Shown one piece after another: positions 13,317 to 14,269 of a stretch of DNA of 14,269 bases (positions are counted from its first letter, which is position 1; the number at the start of each line of letters is the position of its first letter). A model generated the notes under the pieces. It was not told where the DNA came from. It worked only from the letters and a program-made list of their open reading frames with translations, and ran no database searches. Source of the DNA: Bacteroidota bacterium (GTDB lineage: Bacteria; Bacteroidota; Bacteroidia; Bacteroidales; Bacteroidaceae); the NCBI GenBank assembly GCA_023415545.1, contig JAEZKJ010000054.1, positions 1 to 14,269 on the forward strand, read 5' to 3'. A program made the translations under genes and the position numbers.

Positions 13317-14072
13317 TTATTCTTTATTATTTTCCATTTCTCGCTGTTTAAGTACTTCATAAACAAGTACTCCGGCAGCTACAGATACGTTAAGCGATTC
13401 TATTTTTCCAACAATAGGGATTCTCACCCATTCGTCGCAAAGAGCAAGATGCTCATAAGGTATACCGGTATCTTCAGCACCCATAATTATACAAACAGGT
13501 TTTTTATAATCTGCTTTTGTATAATCATAATCACCTTTTTCAGTTGCTCCAACAATGCTGAATCCACTTTCTTTCAAGAACTTTAGTGTCTGGGTAATAC
13601 TCGATTCACGGCATACAGGAATGGTGTGAAGTGCACCGGCAGAAGTTTTTACAGCGTCGGCATTCACAGTAACGCTGTTTCGTGAAGGAATGATGATACC
13701 ATCTACTCCTGCACATTCACAAGTTCTTGCAATAGCACCAAAGTTTCGAACATCGGTGATACCATCAAGAAGAACTAAAACAGGATTTTTTCCCTCTTCA
13801 AAGAGAAAAGGTACAAGTTGTTCAACTTTTTGGTATGTTATTGAAGAGATAAAAGCAACCACACCTTGGTGATTCTTTTTTGTTATGCGGTTGATTCTCT
13901 CAATAGGTACACGTTGAACAGGTATCGTTGTGCCCTTTAAAGCTGTAAAAAGCTCTTTTGAAAGGTCACTCTGTATATCTTTCTTTACTAAAATTTTATC
14001 AATCTCTTTTCCAGCTTCTATAGCTTCGATCACAGCACGCACACCGAAAATCATCTCATTTTTTTCAAACAT
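13317..14072 (-). CDS. rlmB: 23S rRNA 2'-O-ribose methyltransferase (RlmB/TrmH family)
   Basis: The 251-residue SPOUT-class enzyme methylates the 2'-O of a guanosine using S-adenosylmethionine; in Escherichia coli RlmB acts on 23S G2251. An N-terminal RNA-binding domain (about 6-78, beginning IFGVRAVIEAI) precedes the knotted catalytic domain. Motif 1 is LDGITDVRNFGAIARTCECAG (102-122, with Asn110 and Arg116), motif 2 is IIMGAEDTGIP (195-205), and motif 3 is IPIVGKIESLNVSVAAGVLVYE (218-239). The length is usual. It sits 11 bp after the recN stop and is followed after 16 bp by the protease-TPR gene, so one transcript is likely. The RlmB assignment within the TrmH family is by overall layout, so a related target is possible. 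Confidence 0.93.
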   Translation of the reverse strand: MFEKNEMIFGVRAVIEAIEAGKEIDKILVKKDIQSDLSKELFTALKGTTIPVQRVPIERINRITKKNHQGVVAFISSITYQKVEQLVPFLFEEGKNPVLVLLDGITDVRNFGAIARTCECAGVDGIIIPSRNSVTVNADAVKTSAGALHTIPVCRESSITQTLKFLKESGFSIVGATEKGDYDYTKADYKKPVCIIMGAEDTGIPYEHLALCDEWVRIPIVGKIESLNVSVAAGVLVYEVLKQREMENNKE

Positions 14073-14083
14073 AATCTCTTTTA

Positions 14084-14269
14084 TTAATTTGTTATGCCTA
14101 ATAGCGCTTTTGCATTATTTAGTGCAGCCTCTGTTAAAGTAGAACCACTAAGCATATTTGCAATCTCTTTTATTCTCTCTTGTTGGTCAAGCATTTTTAT
14201 ATGACTAATCGTTCTAGTCTCAGTATCCTCTTTGTAGACCTTGTAATGAGTTGTACCTCGTGCAGCAAT
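14084..14269 (-). CDS. recN: DNA repair protein RecN, C-terminal fragment (cut by window edge)
   Basis: Only the last 61 codons are inside the window; the gene continues beyond 14269. The residues IAARGTTHYKVYKED, then ERIKEIANMLSGSTLTEAALNNAKALL match the typical end of RecN, an SMC-like ATPase that acts at double-strand breaks. The MLSG..LTEAAL..AK stretch is the most telling. The stop is TAA at 14084-14086. It is the first gene visible in the recN-rlmB-protease/TPR operon, so the operon promoter lies outside the window. Confidence 0.88.
   Translation of the reverse strand: MAARGTTHYKVYKEDTETRTISHIKMLDQQERIKEIANMLSGSTLTEAALNNAKALLGITN

Noticed and set aside
13301..13366. Longer N-terminus for the protease-TPR protein
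   Set aside because: The extra 22 residues overlap rlmB and bury a good signal peptide; start moved to 13300.

Overview
The window looks like a piece of a chromosome from the phylum Bacteroidota (Bacteroides/Prevotella-like). It is AT-rich. Several genes carry the characteristic Bacteroidota promoter (TTTG or TTG, 19-20 bp, TAnnTTTG), and Shine-Dalgarno sequences are absent. The gene families fit: a fused FeoA-FeoB with a small Cys-rich partner, RlmB/RecN, and secreted GH10/CE1 enzymes with Bacteroidota-style N-termini. No call rests on a database search.

Layout. (1) 1-1430: two identical tRNA-Cys(GCA) genes in opposite orientation form the core of a ~154-bp inverted repeat that begins at the window edge. 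Between the arms lie a stand-alone macrodomain gene (minus strand), two short AT-rich tandem repeats and some unassigned sequence. (2) 1433-4230: a ferrous-iron uptake operon on the minus strand, feoAB fusion then a small Cys-rich membrane protein, with a consensus promoter overlapped by a 13-bp palindrome. (3) 4288-5597: divergently transcribed tilS, whose promoter is so close to the ATG that the mRNA should be almost leaderless. (4) 5845-11419: a xylan-degradation cluster of GH10 endo-xylanase (+), two tandem CE1-type feruloyl/acetyl-xylan-type esterases (-) and a type-B carboxylesterase (+). All have signal peptides; no SusC/SusD pair or regulator lies inside the window. (5) 11600-14269: a minus-strand operon running recN (only its C-terminus is inside), rlmB, then a secreted trypsin-fold + TPR protein whose catalytic His and Ser appear to be lost.

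How the parts work together. The GH10 would cut the xylan backbone while the esterases remove feruloyl, acetyl or similar ester substituents that block it. The feo module imports Fe2+. tilS, rlmB and the tRNAs belong to translation, and recN to DNA repair. The most unusual structure is the head-to-head tRNA-Cys inverted repeat enclosing a macrodomain gene. Next are the degenerate protease-TPR protein and a Gly/Pro/Gln repeat inserted in one of the two esterases. I did not find a convincing new defence or mobile system; the tRNA-bounded segment is the nearest candidate.
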